64,000 nt of DNA from Saprospiraceae bacterium. GTDB lineage: Bacteria > Bacteroidota > Bacteroidia > Chitinophagales > Saprospiraceae. The notes under the pieces were generated by a model, which made no database searches, was not told where the DNA came from, and worked only from the letters and a program-made list of their open reading frames with translations. This document shows, piece by piece, positions 17,169-25,496 of this stretch (position 1 is the first letter of the stretch; every line of letters begins with the position of its first letter). The stretch is taken from assembly GCA_020628645.1 (NCBI GenBank), contig JAHDES010000022.1:1-64000 (forward strand), read 5' to 3'. Position numbers and translations under genes: made by a program.

Positions 17169-18470
17169 TTACAACAAACTTTTTTTGAGTTCTAATAACC
17201 TATTTTTCTCTTCTTGTTTTAAAGCTGCAAATCGTCTTTTCCAATTAAATTGTTTTGCATACTGCATGTACCACCAAGCAAATAAGCCTGTGGGAATCAG
17301 CGTTAATAAATAAATCCATTTGATCCAGTCATTTTCAGTAAAGAGTCCTACTAGCCAAGTTTGTAAACTATAAAAAATGGAAACGGTTATAACGCCCATT
17401 AATACTTTTACCGTTGGAATATAACCAGGAAATACATCTAATTTATCGCTTGCCAGTCGAGGTAAATAATATGCCAATACATTATTGATCCAGCCATAAA
17501 GAAAGAGTGGAAAACTGAGAATGAGCGTTAAAAGATTTATAAAATAATTAGGCGATTGGAGATATTTTGCATTAAGGTTTTGTTGAGCTAAATCTTGCTT
17601 AAAAGCAGTGAGTTTTTCTTGAGCTGCTTTAAATTGAGAAGGATTATTTTGCTTCATTTGAAGTAAAGAAGGAATATAGGCTTTTCCTTTTTTATAAAAA
17701 TCGGTGATTGAAGTATTTTCTTGTGTATTTGCAAGATCAACCGCCAATTCTTGTACGTCTTTATCTTCTTCTGCGGTATGTAGAAGCATAGCCTGTAATT
17801 GGTCTTCTAAATCGCTAGTTATTTGTTTTACTGCTTTTTGATGATTTTCTTGTTCTAAAGCTTGATAATCTTTGATTTTTATCGGTTCACCAACATTGAT
17901 AATCATATCTTTTCGAAAAAGGAATAGATTTTCATACGTTAGGGCAACTGGAAGAATGTGTAAGTCTAGATTAAAATTTTGTTTGTTTTCTGCACTTAAA
18001 GCGATTCGTGCAGTCCCCGTTTTTAAAGGGCGTAAACTTCTAGTGGGATAACTTCCTCCTTCTGCCGCAATATACAATACGCCATTTCTTGCGAGGAATT
18101 CATCACATTTGGCGAAGCTATCGGCATTACTGATTTTTCGTTTGCCCGTATCAATTTTTCGTTTGATAGGAATACAATACAAATTACTAAAAAACCAATT
18201 CCCAAATTTACTTTCAAACAAACCTGCATTCGCCAAAAAGAAAACAATTCCCTTTGCTTCTTTTGCTACATTGAGCGGATCCATCATGGTACTAGGATGA
18301 TTGGAAACGAGAATATAAGGACGTTGAAGATTCAATCGCTCTTTGTTAAGAATAACTGTTTTACGATAGAAAAATTTAAAACTAACGCAAACGAGTGCTT
18401 TTGAAAACTGATAAATAATCCACAAGACGGGATGAATCCTAAATCGTCGATTGTTCGATACTGCTGCCAA
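17169..18470 (-). CDS. PlsC-like glycerolipid acyltransferase with C-terminal membrane helices
   Basis: This 433-residue protein has the acyltransferase block I motif in VSNHPSTMMDP (H58, D64, the His-x5-Asp spacing common in Bacteroidota GPAT-like members). Block III-like AAEGGSYPTRSLRPLKTGTARIA and block IV-like ILPVALTYEN follow. After a long helical insert (about 230-310), two to four membrane helices occur (around 316-415). It probably transfers acyl chains to glycerol-3-phosphate or lysophosphatidate at the inner membrane. The gene immediately downstream on the same strand is the Pycsar-effector-like gene, but it is separated by about 400 bp of repeats. Confidence 0.85.
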   Translation of the reverse strand: MAAVSNNRRFRIHPVLWIIYQFSKALVCVSFKFFYRKTVILNKERLNLQRPYILVSNHPSTMMDPLNVAKEAKGIVFFLANAGLFESKFGNWFFSNLYCIPIKRKIDTGKRKISNADSFAKCDEFLARNGVLYIAAEGGSYPTRSLRPLKTGTARIALSAENKQNFNLDLHILPVALTYENLFLFRKDMIINVGEPIKIKDYQALEQENHQKAVKQITSDLEDQLQAMLLHTAEEDKDVQELAVDLANTQENTSITDFYKKGKAYIPSLLQMKQNNPSQFKAAQEKLTAFKQDLAQQNLNAKYLQSPNYFINLLTLILSFPLFLYGWINNVLAYYLPRLASDKLDVFPGYIPTVKVLMGVITVSIFYSLQTWLVGLFTENDWIKWIYLLTLIPTGLFAWWYMQYAKQFNWKRRFAALKQEEKNRLLELKKSLL

Positions 18471-18524
18471 AATATTGGGTTTGTTCTAAGAGCTAAGATA
18501 GGAATTCTATTGGTGAATGTGTTA

Positions 18525-19568
18525 TCATTTAGGTCTATACCTAGATTTCGTTAAGAACTTAGCCGCATCTTTAAAATCAATCAATTCTTGTAAAGTGGTT
18601 TCTGGATGGCGATTCATATAAGATTTGATAATCTGCCAGCCCACCCAATTCGCGGTTCGACCGGGGGCTTCAACAGGCATATTTCCTGCCCCTCCTGGAG
18701 AAGGATCGACTAATTTTCGTATTTTATTACGATCGGTAGAATAGAGTAAATCTTCACTTAGTAGATAAGCCCACAGCTCAATTTCATTCTTGTTTAACCA
18801 ATCCACTTGTTGTTGTGTGTATTCTAGTTTGATGGAATCCGTTTCGTACGGTAACATGAAATCAAGCAGGTATAATTTTTTACCATTATGGAGCATAAGA
18901 TCAAGTAATTGGTCGCCCTTTGGTTGTCCCACTAAATCTTCTATGAGCGTCATCATAACTTTACGAGGTAAGTGTTTTTTATTGAAGGTACGGGTTAGAT
19001 AATCTGAAAAAGCAGGATTTTCAGGTACATATTTCCGATACGGGTAATCATCTCCCAAAAACATATCTAAGCCTACCCCAACTCCATCTCCCTCATCAGC
19101 ATCAAAGATGAAATTTTGATAGGTATATTCCGAAATAAAAGTATAAATATCAGGTGCTTTTCGATCAGGAAAATAATATTGATAAAATTGGAAGGCTTGT
19201 TTTAGTTCTTGTTCAATTTCAGTCATATCACTAAATACCAAAGCTGTCGTATCATTCAACTGTTTTAAAGAAGGGAAATTGAGAAAGCCATTTACATTTT
19301 TATGAAAGATAGAATCGACGCCCATTCGATTTAAGGGCAAGACACTTTTAAAAAACAACTCACTAAATTGAGGGTGCTTTTGATATAGTTGCGCGATACT
19401 TTCTTCAAGATTGGTGGTATCTAAGGCAAAAAAATCTTGTTCAAAACGATGAATATCAAAATCTACCGCGACACCACTAACATCAGGAATATTCTTATCT
19501 TTACCACAAGAAAATAAACAACAAACACAAAAAATAAAGAGAAAATTGTTGGCAATTAATTTTATCAT
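18525..19568 (-). CDS. gldB: Gliding motility lipoprotein GldB
   Basis: This 347-residue protein has a lipoprotein signal with C21 in LFSCGKD. The opening IPDVSG...DFDIHRFEQDFFALDT and the C-terminal GRTANWVGWQIIKSYMNRHPE are characteristic of GldB. In Flavobacterium-type gliders GldB is an essential envelope lipoprotein of the gliding/T9SS apparatus. It supports the view that this organism has T9SS-linked gliding. It ends about 55 bp before the acyltransferase start, so the two could share a transcript. Confidence 0.9.
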   Translation of the reverse strand: MIKLIANNFLFIFCVCCLFSCGKDKNIPDVSGVAVDFDIHRFEQDFFALDTTNLEESIAQLYQKHPQFSELFFKSVLPLNRMGVDSIFHKNVNGFLNFPSLKQLNDTTALVFSDMTEIEQELKQAFQFYQYYFPDRKAPDIYTFISEYTYQNFIFDADEGDGVGVGLDMFLGDDYPYRKYVPENPAFSDYLTRTFNKKHLPRKVMMTLIEDLVGQPKGDQLLDLMLHNGKKLYLLDFMLPYETDSIKLEYTQQQVDWLNKNEIELWAYLLSEDLLYSTDRNKIRKLVDPSPGGAGNMPVEAPGRTANWVGWQIIKSYMNRHPETTLQELIDFKDAAKFLTKSRYRPK

Positions 19569-19738
19569 GCTGTCTTTTAAAATGTTTTGCTATAAGAACG
19601 GCAAAGATAACGTTTGTCATATAGGTCTTTTCAAAAAAGGCACATAAGTTGTAGAAATATTTATTCTAATTTTTAACAATCATCCGAGTAACAGACGAAT
19701 CACATGATTCGTTACACAGATATACAAATTAAATTTTT

Positions 19739-20470
19739 ATGAAGAAAATACTTTTTTTAGCCGTTTTTTTAACTGTAGGAATGCTTCAATTGAATGCACA
19801 AAATGACTTTCGATTTGGCTTTCAAGTTAGTCCCACCTTTAGTTGGTTGGCTGTAAATGCCGATAATCAAATTAATACCAATGGTTCTAACGTAGGACTT
19901 CGTTTGAGTATGAATGGAGAATATTATTTCCGTGAAAATTATGCATTTATTGGAGGCTTAGGATTTGCATTTAATCAAGGAGGTACGCTTAAGCATGATA
20001 TTGGTGGAAATTTCTGGCCCAATTCAAGTTTGAGTAATGTAGAAGCTAATAATAGCGACAATGCGCTTCCAGATGGTGTTAATTTAAAATACAAATTACA
20101 ATATGTCGAAATTCCATTTGGTCTCAAGATGCGTACCAATGAATTTGGTTACTTGCGCTATTTTGCAGAATTACCTGTTTTTACTTTAGGGTTTAATACA
20201 CAAGCATTGGGTGATATTAGTAGTGCTCAAAATTTAGATACACAAGGAGAAGATATTCGTGAAGATGTCAATTTATTAAATCTTGCATGGAATATCGGTG
20301 GGGGAGCTGAATTTAGTTTAAATACGAGTACAACTTTATTAGCAGGGGTGTATTATGGACAAGGATTTTTGGATATAACCGATAATGCTGCTGTTAAAAA
20401 TACAGGTGAAGCAGAAGATGGCAATGCAACTACTCGAGCAATCACCATACGAATTGGTGTCATGTTTTAA
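19739..20470 (+). CDS. Outer-membrane beta-barrel protein, PorT-like family
   Basis: This 243-residue protein has a signal peptide ending LNAQ (1-21). Amphipathic beta strands follow, e.g. RFGFQVSPTFSWLA, NYAFIGGLGFAFNQGG, LQYVEIPFGLKMRT and the last strand TTRAITIRIGVMF, which ends in Phe as barrel proteins do. The pattern and size fit the small 'outer membrane beta-barrel/PorT-like' family of Bacteroidota. Whether it is the T9SS component PorT itself or just a family relative cannot be settled here; relatives are common. A strong terminator follows. Confidence 0.82.
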   Translation: MKKILFLAVFLTVGMLQLNAQNDFRFGFQVSPTFSWLAVNADNQINTNGSNVGLRLSMNGEYYFRENYAFIGGLGFAFNQGGTLKHDIGGNFWPNSSLSNVEANNSDNALPDGVNLKYKLQYVEIPFGLKMRTNEFGYLRYFAELPVFTLGFNTQALGDISSAQNLDTQGEDIREDVNLLNLAWNIGGGAEFSLNTSTTLLAGVYYGQGFLDITDNAAVKNTGEAEDGNATTRAITIRIGVMF

Positions 20471-20515
20471 TTTTAGAGGAGTAGAGTTTGACAAATTCTC
20501 CTAGCCTAAAAACCG

Positions 20516-20553
20516 AAGGGGCTGTTTCAATTAAGTGAAACAGCCCCTTTTGT
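20516..20553 (+). terminator. Rho-independent terminator after the PorT-like gene
   Basis: A perfect 14-bp stem AAGGGGCTGTTTCA / TGAAACAGCCCCTT with a 6-nt loop (ATTAAG) is followed by TTTT. It lies 45 bp past the stop at 20470. Confidence 0.85.
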
Positions 20554-20587
20554 GTAGTAATCAATTATAAAATAACTGATTATAGAA

Positions 20588-20824
20588 CTAATGTTGTGGT
20601 TCAACTGCCGTAGCATTGCTGTAGCGAAGAATATTATCAATCACAGAAGAAGAAGGGCTAAATGTTACCTTGGGCAACTCGCGCTTTGCTTCTAACAATT
20701 CAGTATAATCTTCTTTTAATTGCCAATCAGAATTGATGGCGTTACGAATAGCAAATGCTTCAGATGCAGTTGTTTCTCGATAGAGAAATTGTAATAAGTT
20801 GTTGTGTGTAAAGTTATGCTTCAT
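20588..20824 (-). CDS. Small conserved cytoplasmic protein, 78 aa, unknown function
   Basis: The protein begins HNFTHNNLLQFLYRETTASEA and continues with alternating charged helices ending at VIDNILRYS. This pattern resembles the N-terminal helices of anti-sigma-like proteins and is a recurrent short hypothetical in Saprospiria-like genomes as far as I recall; no membrane helix is present. It is short but has even codon usage and its own terminator-bounded position. No function is assigned. Confidence 0.6.
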   Translation of the reverse strand: MKHNFTHNNLLQFLYRETTASEAFAIRNAINSDWQLKEDYTELLEAKRELPKVTFSPSSSVIDNILRYSNATAVEPQH

Positions 20825-20879
20825 GCAATAGAATTAAGTTATAAATATAGTGTGTTAAAAATCACCTATAAAACAGAAA

Positions 20880-20912
20880 AGCCCGAACAAATATTGTTCA
20901 GGCTCAATTTTT
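20880..20912 (-). terminator. Terminator after the DUF2147 gene
   Basis: Arms AGCCCGAACAA and TTGTTCAGGCT (one mismatch) are followed by T-rich DNA on both strands, so it can work for the minus-strand DUF2147 gene ending at 20934. Confidence 0.65.
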
Positions 20913-20933
20913 TTTTATAAAAATTTGGAATTT

Positions 20934-21371
20934 TTACTTTACACGCTTCCAGGTTTGGTTTCGACCCAGTGCAGAAACACCAATATATCCACGGAGTTTT
21001 AACTCATCCATATTCCCATCTTCAAACCAAGCATTACATTTGTACGTTTTCCCATTGTTGGGGTCCATGATTTTACCATAACTCCAATAATCTTTATAAG
21101 CTGTTAAGTCCCACAAAATTTCCATCCCCATTAATGGTTGATCTTTTTTAGCACCAGTGCATTTATCGCAAGTGGTATCTTCTGCTACTTGAAGTAGCTT
21201 GACCAATTTACCACAGTATTTTCCATCTTTCTCGTATATTTCGACATAGGACTTTTCTTCACCTGTTTCATCATCGATCGTTTTCCAAGTACCTACAGGA
21301 GATTGAGCGATACTAAGCATAACAAAAGCAAATAAGCAGCATAAAGTAGTGAATAACGATTTTGTATTCAT
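20934..21371 (-). CDS. DUF2147 exported protein
   Basis: This 145-residue protein has a signal peptide (about 1-23). The mature part follows DUF2147: SPVGTWKTIDDETGEEKSYV, KYCGKLVKLL, MGMEILWDL, GKIMDPNNGKTYKCN and a final LGRNQTWKRV. A TCDKC pair could form a disulfide or bind metal. The family is a small lipocalin-like beta-barrel in the periplasm with no known reaction. Confidence 0.87.
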   Translation of the reverse strand: MNTKSLFTTLCCLFAFVMLSIAQSPVGTWKTIDDETGEEKSYVEIYEKDGKYCGKLVKLLQVAEDTTCDKCTGAKKDQPLMGMEILWDLTAYKDYWSYGKIMDPNNGKTYKCNAWFEDGNMDELKLRGYIGVSALGRNQTWKRVK

Positions 21372-21566
21372 TATTTTTGATTTTATTTAAAAATTAGAAG
21401 TAGACATCAACAAAACTAGCGAATTTTCACAAAAATTGTAGGTTGCAGCGCATTCTTAACACAACTTTAGTACTCTATAGCTCGTTTGAATAGCAAAATA
21501 TAATATTTTGATTGATCTACTAGAAAATTAATAAAGCTATTTGTAAAAATAATAAAAACAGGATTT

Positions 21567-22076
21567 ATGCAACGTCTTTTGTATTTATTGCCTTTTCTAC
21601 TTTTATTGTCCAATTGCCAGAAGGAACCTGACTATCTTTTCAAAATGGAATATGAACAGGATTTTGAAATTGCTGCAGGCCTAAACACCTTTGTCGTTTG
21701 GTATTTTGAAATGCGATTTATACCTAGCAATGCAGATGATTTTTTTACAGCTTTCGGGGCAGATATTAATGAAGCAGGCATCATCAACCCTGGCAGGGCT
21801 CGACTCTCTACAATTTTTTCAGATGTGGATTACGATTTTATAGAGGATATTTCTGTACGTATTTATCAAGATGACCCAGATGAAGATAAAGAAATTTTTT
21901 ATCGAGATAATTTACCTTTTAATACAGGAAGAGATATTGATTTATTTCCGACATTAGTGGATGTAAGTGAGTTTGTATTAGAAGAACGATTTAATGTGCG
22001 TGTACGAATGGTCTTTCGACAAAACCCTCCTCAGTTTGTTGATAGTCGCTTGACCTTTGATTTTTTGGTAAACTAG
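21567..22076 (+). CDS. Lipoprotein of unknown function
   Basis: This 169-residue protein has a lipobox with C17 in LLLSNCQKE. The rest is beta-rich and acidic (DDPDEDKEIFYRDN, NVRVRMVFRQNPPQF), with no motif I recognise. The M16 peptidase gene begins 51 bp downstream on the same strand, so co-transcription is possible. Confidence 0.6.
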   Translation: MQRLLYLLPFLLLLSNCQKEPDYLFKMEYEQDFEIAAGLNTFVVWYFEMRFIPSNADDFFTAFGADINEAGIINPGRARLSTIFSDVDYDFIEDISVRIYQDDPDEDKEIFYRDNLPFNTGRDIDLFPTLVDVSEFVLEERFNVRVRMVFRQNPPQFVDSRLTFDFLVN

Positions 22077-22127
22077 AGTTTGGAGGTGTGGGTAGATGAT
22101 TGACAGACTTTTAGTTCAGATAATTAT

Positions 22128-23384
22128 ATGATTGATTTTACACGATTTGAGTTAGAAAATGGTTTGCGCGTTTTGGTACATCAAGATGATAGTACGCCAA
22201 TGGTAGCCGTAAATGTAATTTACGACGTAGGTTCAAGAGATGAATCACCTGATAAAACAGGATTTGCCCATTTATTTGAACATCTCATGTTTTCTGGTTC
22301 TGAAAATATTGAAGATTATGACGAACCCATACAATTAGCAGGAGGAGATAGTAATGCATTTACCAATAGCGATATTACCAATTTTTACAACGTACTACCT
22401 GCCGAAAATATAGAAACGGCTTTTTGGTTAGAGTCTGATCGAATGCTCAATTTAGCCTTCAATGAAAAAGGATTGGAAGTACAGCGAAAAGTAGTTGTAG
22501 AAGAGTTTAAGGAAACCTGCTTAAATCGACCTTATGGTGATGTATGGCATCATCTGGCAGATTTATCTTTTCAAGTACATCCTTACAATTGGCCCACTAT
22601 TGGGAAGCTTCCTCAACATATCGAAGAAGCCACAATGGAGGATGTTCGCAATTTTTACAATCAATACTACAACCCTACTAATGCTATTTTAACAATAGCA
22701 GGGAAGGTAGAAATAAACCACATAAAAGCGTTATGCAAAAAGTGGTTTGCTCCTATTCCAAGTGGTAAACGCCAGCCACGCCTGCTTCATCAAGAACCTA
22801 TACAAACCCAAATCCGCCGTAAAGTACATCAAGCAAATGTGGAGGTGGATGCGTTGTACATGACCTTTCATATTCCTGCACGCAATCATCCTGATTATTA
22901 TGGCATTGATTTATTATCGGATGTATTGTGCAACGGTCGTTCATCTCGCTTGTATCAGCGGTTGTTTAAAGAAAAACAATTGTTTACTTCCATAGATTGT
23001 TATATCACAGGAAGTATTGACCCAGGCTTATTAATTATAGAAGGAAACCCTGCCGATGGTATTTCTTTGGTACAAGCAGAAAATGCTATTTGGAAAGAGA
23101 TTCAAATCCTCAAAAATGAAATTATTGCTGAAGAAGAACTCCATAAATACAAAAACAAAATCGAAAGCAACCTCATCTTTTCAGAAGCTAGTATTATCAA
23201 CAAAGCAATGAATCTTGGCTTTTTCGAACTCCTTGGCGATGTCAATCGCATCAATGAAGAAGTTGATTTATATGAAAAAATAAAGGTAAAAGACATTCAT
23301 CGTTTAGCCAATGATATTTTACAAGAAAATAATTGCTCTGTTTTGTATTATCAGGCGAAGAAGGAAGTAGCAAAAAGTGTATAA
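22128..23384 (+). CDS. M16-family zinc metallopeptidase
   Basis: This 418-residue protein has the inverted zinc motif HxxEH (H48, E51, H52) in FAHLFEHLMFSGS and the downstream metal-binding glutamate in RKVVVEEFKE. Later segments (PYNWPTIG, FYNQYYNPTNAILTIAG) are also typical. There is no signal peptide, so it is likely cytoplasmic or secreted by another route. Many Bacteroidota have M16 proteins in pairs of active and inactive halves; only this active-type one is visible here. Its substrates are unknown. Confidence 0.9.
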   Translation: MIDFTRFELENGLRVLVHQDDSTPMVAVNVIYDVGSRDESPDKTGFAHLFEHLMFSGSENIEDYDEPIQLAGGDSNAFTNSDITNFYNVLPAENIETAFWLESDRMLNLAFNEKGLEVQRKVVVEEFKETCLNRPYGDVWHHLADLSFQVHPYNWPTIGKLPQHIEEATMEDVRNFYNQYYNPTNAILTIAGKVEINHIKALCKKWFAPIPSGKRQPRLLHQEPIQTQIRRKVHQANVEVDALYMTFHIPARNHPDYYGIDLLSDVLCNGRSSRLYQRLFKEKQLFTSIDCYITGSIDPGLLIIEGNPADGISLVQAENAIWKEIQILKNEIIAEEELHKYKNKIESNLIFSEASIINKAMNLGFFELLGDVNRINEEVDLYEKIKVKDIHRLANDILQENNCSVLYYQAKKEVAKSV

Positions 23385-23445
23385 ACTCAATTCTATTTAG
23401 CTTTTTTAATAAATGATAGATCATTTTATCAGCAGTCAAAAAAAC

Positions 23446-24978
23446 ATGCAACATATCTATCTCACATTTTTAATCATACTATCGTTTTTTATTGCCAAAG
23501 CCCAAGAAGGTTTTATTCAAGCCTATGATTTAGGCTATAAAGGAATGGGTTTTATGGATATGATTATATTAGAAGACAAAGCTACCCTTATTTTATTTGG
23601 AACGGCTAAATCACCAGAAATAGAGCAGTGGGGGGTGTTATGGGTAAAAATGGATACCCTAGGAAATGTTCTTGCCCATCAGTTGCATCATGATGCTGGT
23701 GGAGATCACTATGTACTTAATCAAGGAGGCGAAATAATAGCAACTACTGATGGAGGCTATGCGATGGTTGGACAACTATTCTATCGTAATTCGGGCTTTA
23801 TTATGAAATTAGATGCGTATGGTGCACTGGAATTTGTACAAGAATACCCTGATGAAGATGCTCGTAATCATGTTCATACCAATATTGTAGAGCTAGAACA
23901 GGGCTATCTATGTGTGGGTGGGAAGCAACAGGAAGATTACCTTCGAGATGGCTATGTTTTGTATGTAAATAAACAAGGAGACAAAATATGGGATTTCCAC
24001 TATGGAACAGAAGGAGTGAATGATCATTTAAGAAGTATTATACCTTTATCCAATAATGAAATATTAATAACAGGATCTAGTGGGAATTCATCTTTATTTG
24101 AAACCAACTTATTGAATTTGTCAGGAAGAGCTGTTGCACTTACTATTGATACTATGGGTAATATCTTATCGGAATATATCGGAGACTTATACTTCACGAA
24201 AGACTCGATTAACTCTTTTGGAAATATAAGAAGAACATCAGATGGTAATTGGGTAAATACTTCGGTTGATGCGGCAGTAATTACTTCTCAGTATATTTAC
24301 AAAAGAGGGGAAATCGTAAAGCGTGATACGGCTTTTAATGTAATATGGCGTTCACGATTTGGAGAAGCAACTTCTATATTTAACACCTTAATTGATGTCA
24401 CAGAAACACCAGATAAAGGGTTTGTGACGTGTGGATTATATGCAGTATCTGATTTTTATGGCGATCCTAGCTATTATATGGCAAGTTGGTTAACTAAATT
24501 AGGTAAGAAGGGACAAGTTTTATGGTCGAGGAATGATACACTTTCTTATGATCCTATTTTTTTTCATACTGATCCGTATTTGTCAGGTGTAGTTGCTTTG
24601 CCAAGTGGTAGCATTATAGCTGCTGGCAATTATATTGATACTGATCCATCATTTCGATCTCAAGGCTGGGTTATTAAAGTAGACAAAGATGGCTGTATTA
24701 TTCCAGGGTGTAACCCAACGACGAGTAGTACCAATATTGCTGCCTTGGTGGAGGATTTTAGTATTTATCCTAATCCCACGACTAGCCAAATCACAATAGA
24801 AGGGCAGGGAGATTTTGAGGTACAAGTTTATGACGCAAAGGGGCAACTTATTTTCGCCCCCAAAATGATCCACCAAGGAGGGCAAATTGCACTAGATCAT
24901 TATCCCGCAGGTATGTATTTTGTGAAAATACATCAGGATCATAAAATATTAACGAAAAAAGTGATCAAGAATGATTAA
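23446..24978 (+). CDS. Secreted protein with T9SS type A sorting domain
   Basis: The frame opens at 23413, but the ATG at 23446 begins the signal peptide (MQHIYLTFLIILSFFIAKAQ) and is preferred; that yields 510 residues. The body resembles quinoprotein-like or SBBP-type propeller repeats (GDKIWDFHYGTEGVNDHLRS, GFIMKLDAYG). The last about 80 residues form a T9SS sorting domain: FSIYPNPTTSQITIEGQ, VQVYDAKGQLIF, YPAGMYFVKIHQDHKILTKKVIK. It would be exported through the T9SS and attached to the surface or released. No enzyme motif is visible. Its end overlaps the convergent gene at 24975-25376 by 4 bp. Confidence 0.85.
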   Translation: MQHIYLTFLIILSFFIAKAQEGFIQAYDLGYKGMGFMDMIILEDKATLILFGTAKSPEIEQWGVLWVKMDTLGNVLAHQLHHDAGGDHYVLNQGGEIIATTDGGYAMVGQLFYRNSGFIMKLDAYGALEFVQEYPDEDARNHVHTNIVELEQGYLCVGGKQQEDYLRDGYVLYVNKQGDKIWDFHYGTEGVNDHLRSIIPLSNNEILITGSSGNSSLFETNLLNLSGRAVALTIDTMGNILSEYIGDLYFTKDSINSFGNIRRTSDGNWVNTSVDAAVITSQYIYKRGEIVKRDTAFNVIWRSRFGEATSIFNTLIDVTETPDKGFVTCGLYAVSDFYGDPSYYMASWLTKLGKKGQVLWSRNDTLSYDPIFFHTDPYLSGVVALPSGSIIAAGNYIDTDPSFRSQGWVIKVDKDGCIIPGCNPTTSSTNIAALVEDFSIYPNPTTSQITIEGQGDFEVQVYDAKGQLIFAPKMIHQGGQIALDHYPAGMYFVKIHQDHKILTKKVIKND

Positions 24979-25376
24979 AAACGTTTAAATCGCCCTTTTT
25001 TAAAAATTCGTTTTTCCTCTATAAAATCTTCAACAGGGCGAGCATAGTTTTTATACCCTTGTAATGAATACCATGCTCCAACAAGGATAGCTCCATAGGC
25101 TATGTAAAAGGAGTTGGCAGCATAGAAATAAGAATAGATTGTGATAAACAACCCTGCAATTAAAATAATTACGCTAAAGAAAAAGTAAGCAAGCAGATTT
25201 CCTTTTTTCATTTTAGCAGCTTCATATTGTGCGATATACATATCGATTTCAAGCATAACCTCCGAGGCTATTTCGTCTTTAAGGCATTTTGTTTTTAGCT
25301 TTTTCTCAATTTCATGATAGGCTTTTCCTTGATGAACCAAATCTTGGGCATAATAATATAAATCTTGAGCTTCCAT
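24975..25376 (-). CDS. Small two-helix membrane protein, unknown function
   Basis: This 133-residue protein has a helical cytoplasmic N-terminal part (YYAQDLVHQGKAYHEIEKKL), two membrane helices (about 60-83 and 89-108) and a basic C-terminal tail (EEKRIFKKGRFKRF). I do not recognise the family. It converges with the T9SS cargo gene and shares its last 4 bp. Confidence 0.6.
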   Translation of the reverse strand: MEAQDLYYYAQDLVHQGKAYHEIEKKLKTKCLKDEIASEVMLEIDMYIAQYEAAKMKKGNLLAYFFFSVIILIAGLFITIYSYFYAANSFYIAYGAILVGAWYSLQGYKNYARPVEDFIEEKRIFKKGRFKRF

Positions 25377-25388
25377 TATTTTTATATG

Positions 25389-25488
25389 AAATTGAATAAG
25401 TGATTTCGTAAATCACACCAAAAACGTATAATACCGAGTTAAAAAAATCATATTCTATATACGAAAGGATTTTATCAACACGGTATTA
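25389..25488. repeat. Dispersed repeat family Q, copy A
   Basis: This 100-bp block recurs at 51580-51708. Shared parts are AATTGAATAAGTGATTTC with the GTGATTT/AAATCAC hairpin at the left, and TATACGAAAGGATTTT plus CGGTAT at the right. Copy A has TAATACCG/CGGTATTA inverted half-sites. It fills the space between the small membrane protein gene and the 3' end of pyruvate carboxylase. Confidence 0.7.
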
Positions 25489-25496
25489 GTTTAAAT

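Noticed and set aside
16138-18470. A complete Pycsar locus around the DUF5706-like gene
   Set aside because: The neighbours are GH81, an acyltransferase and gldB; there is no cyclase domain in the window.
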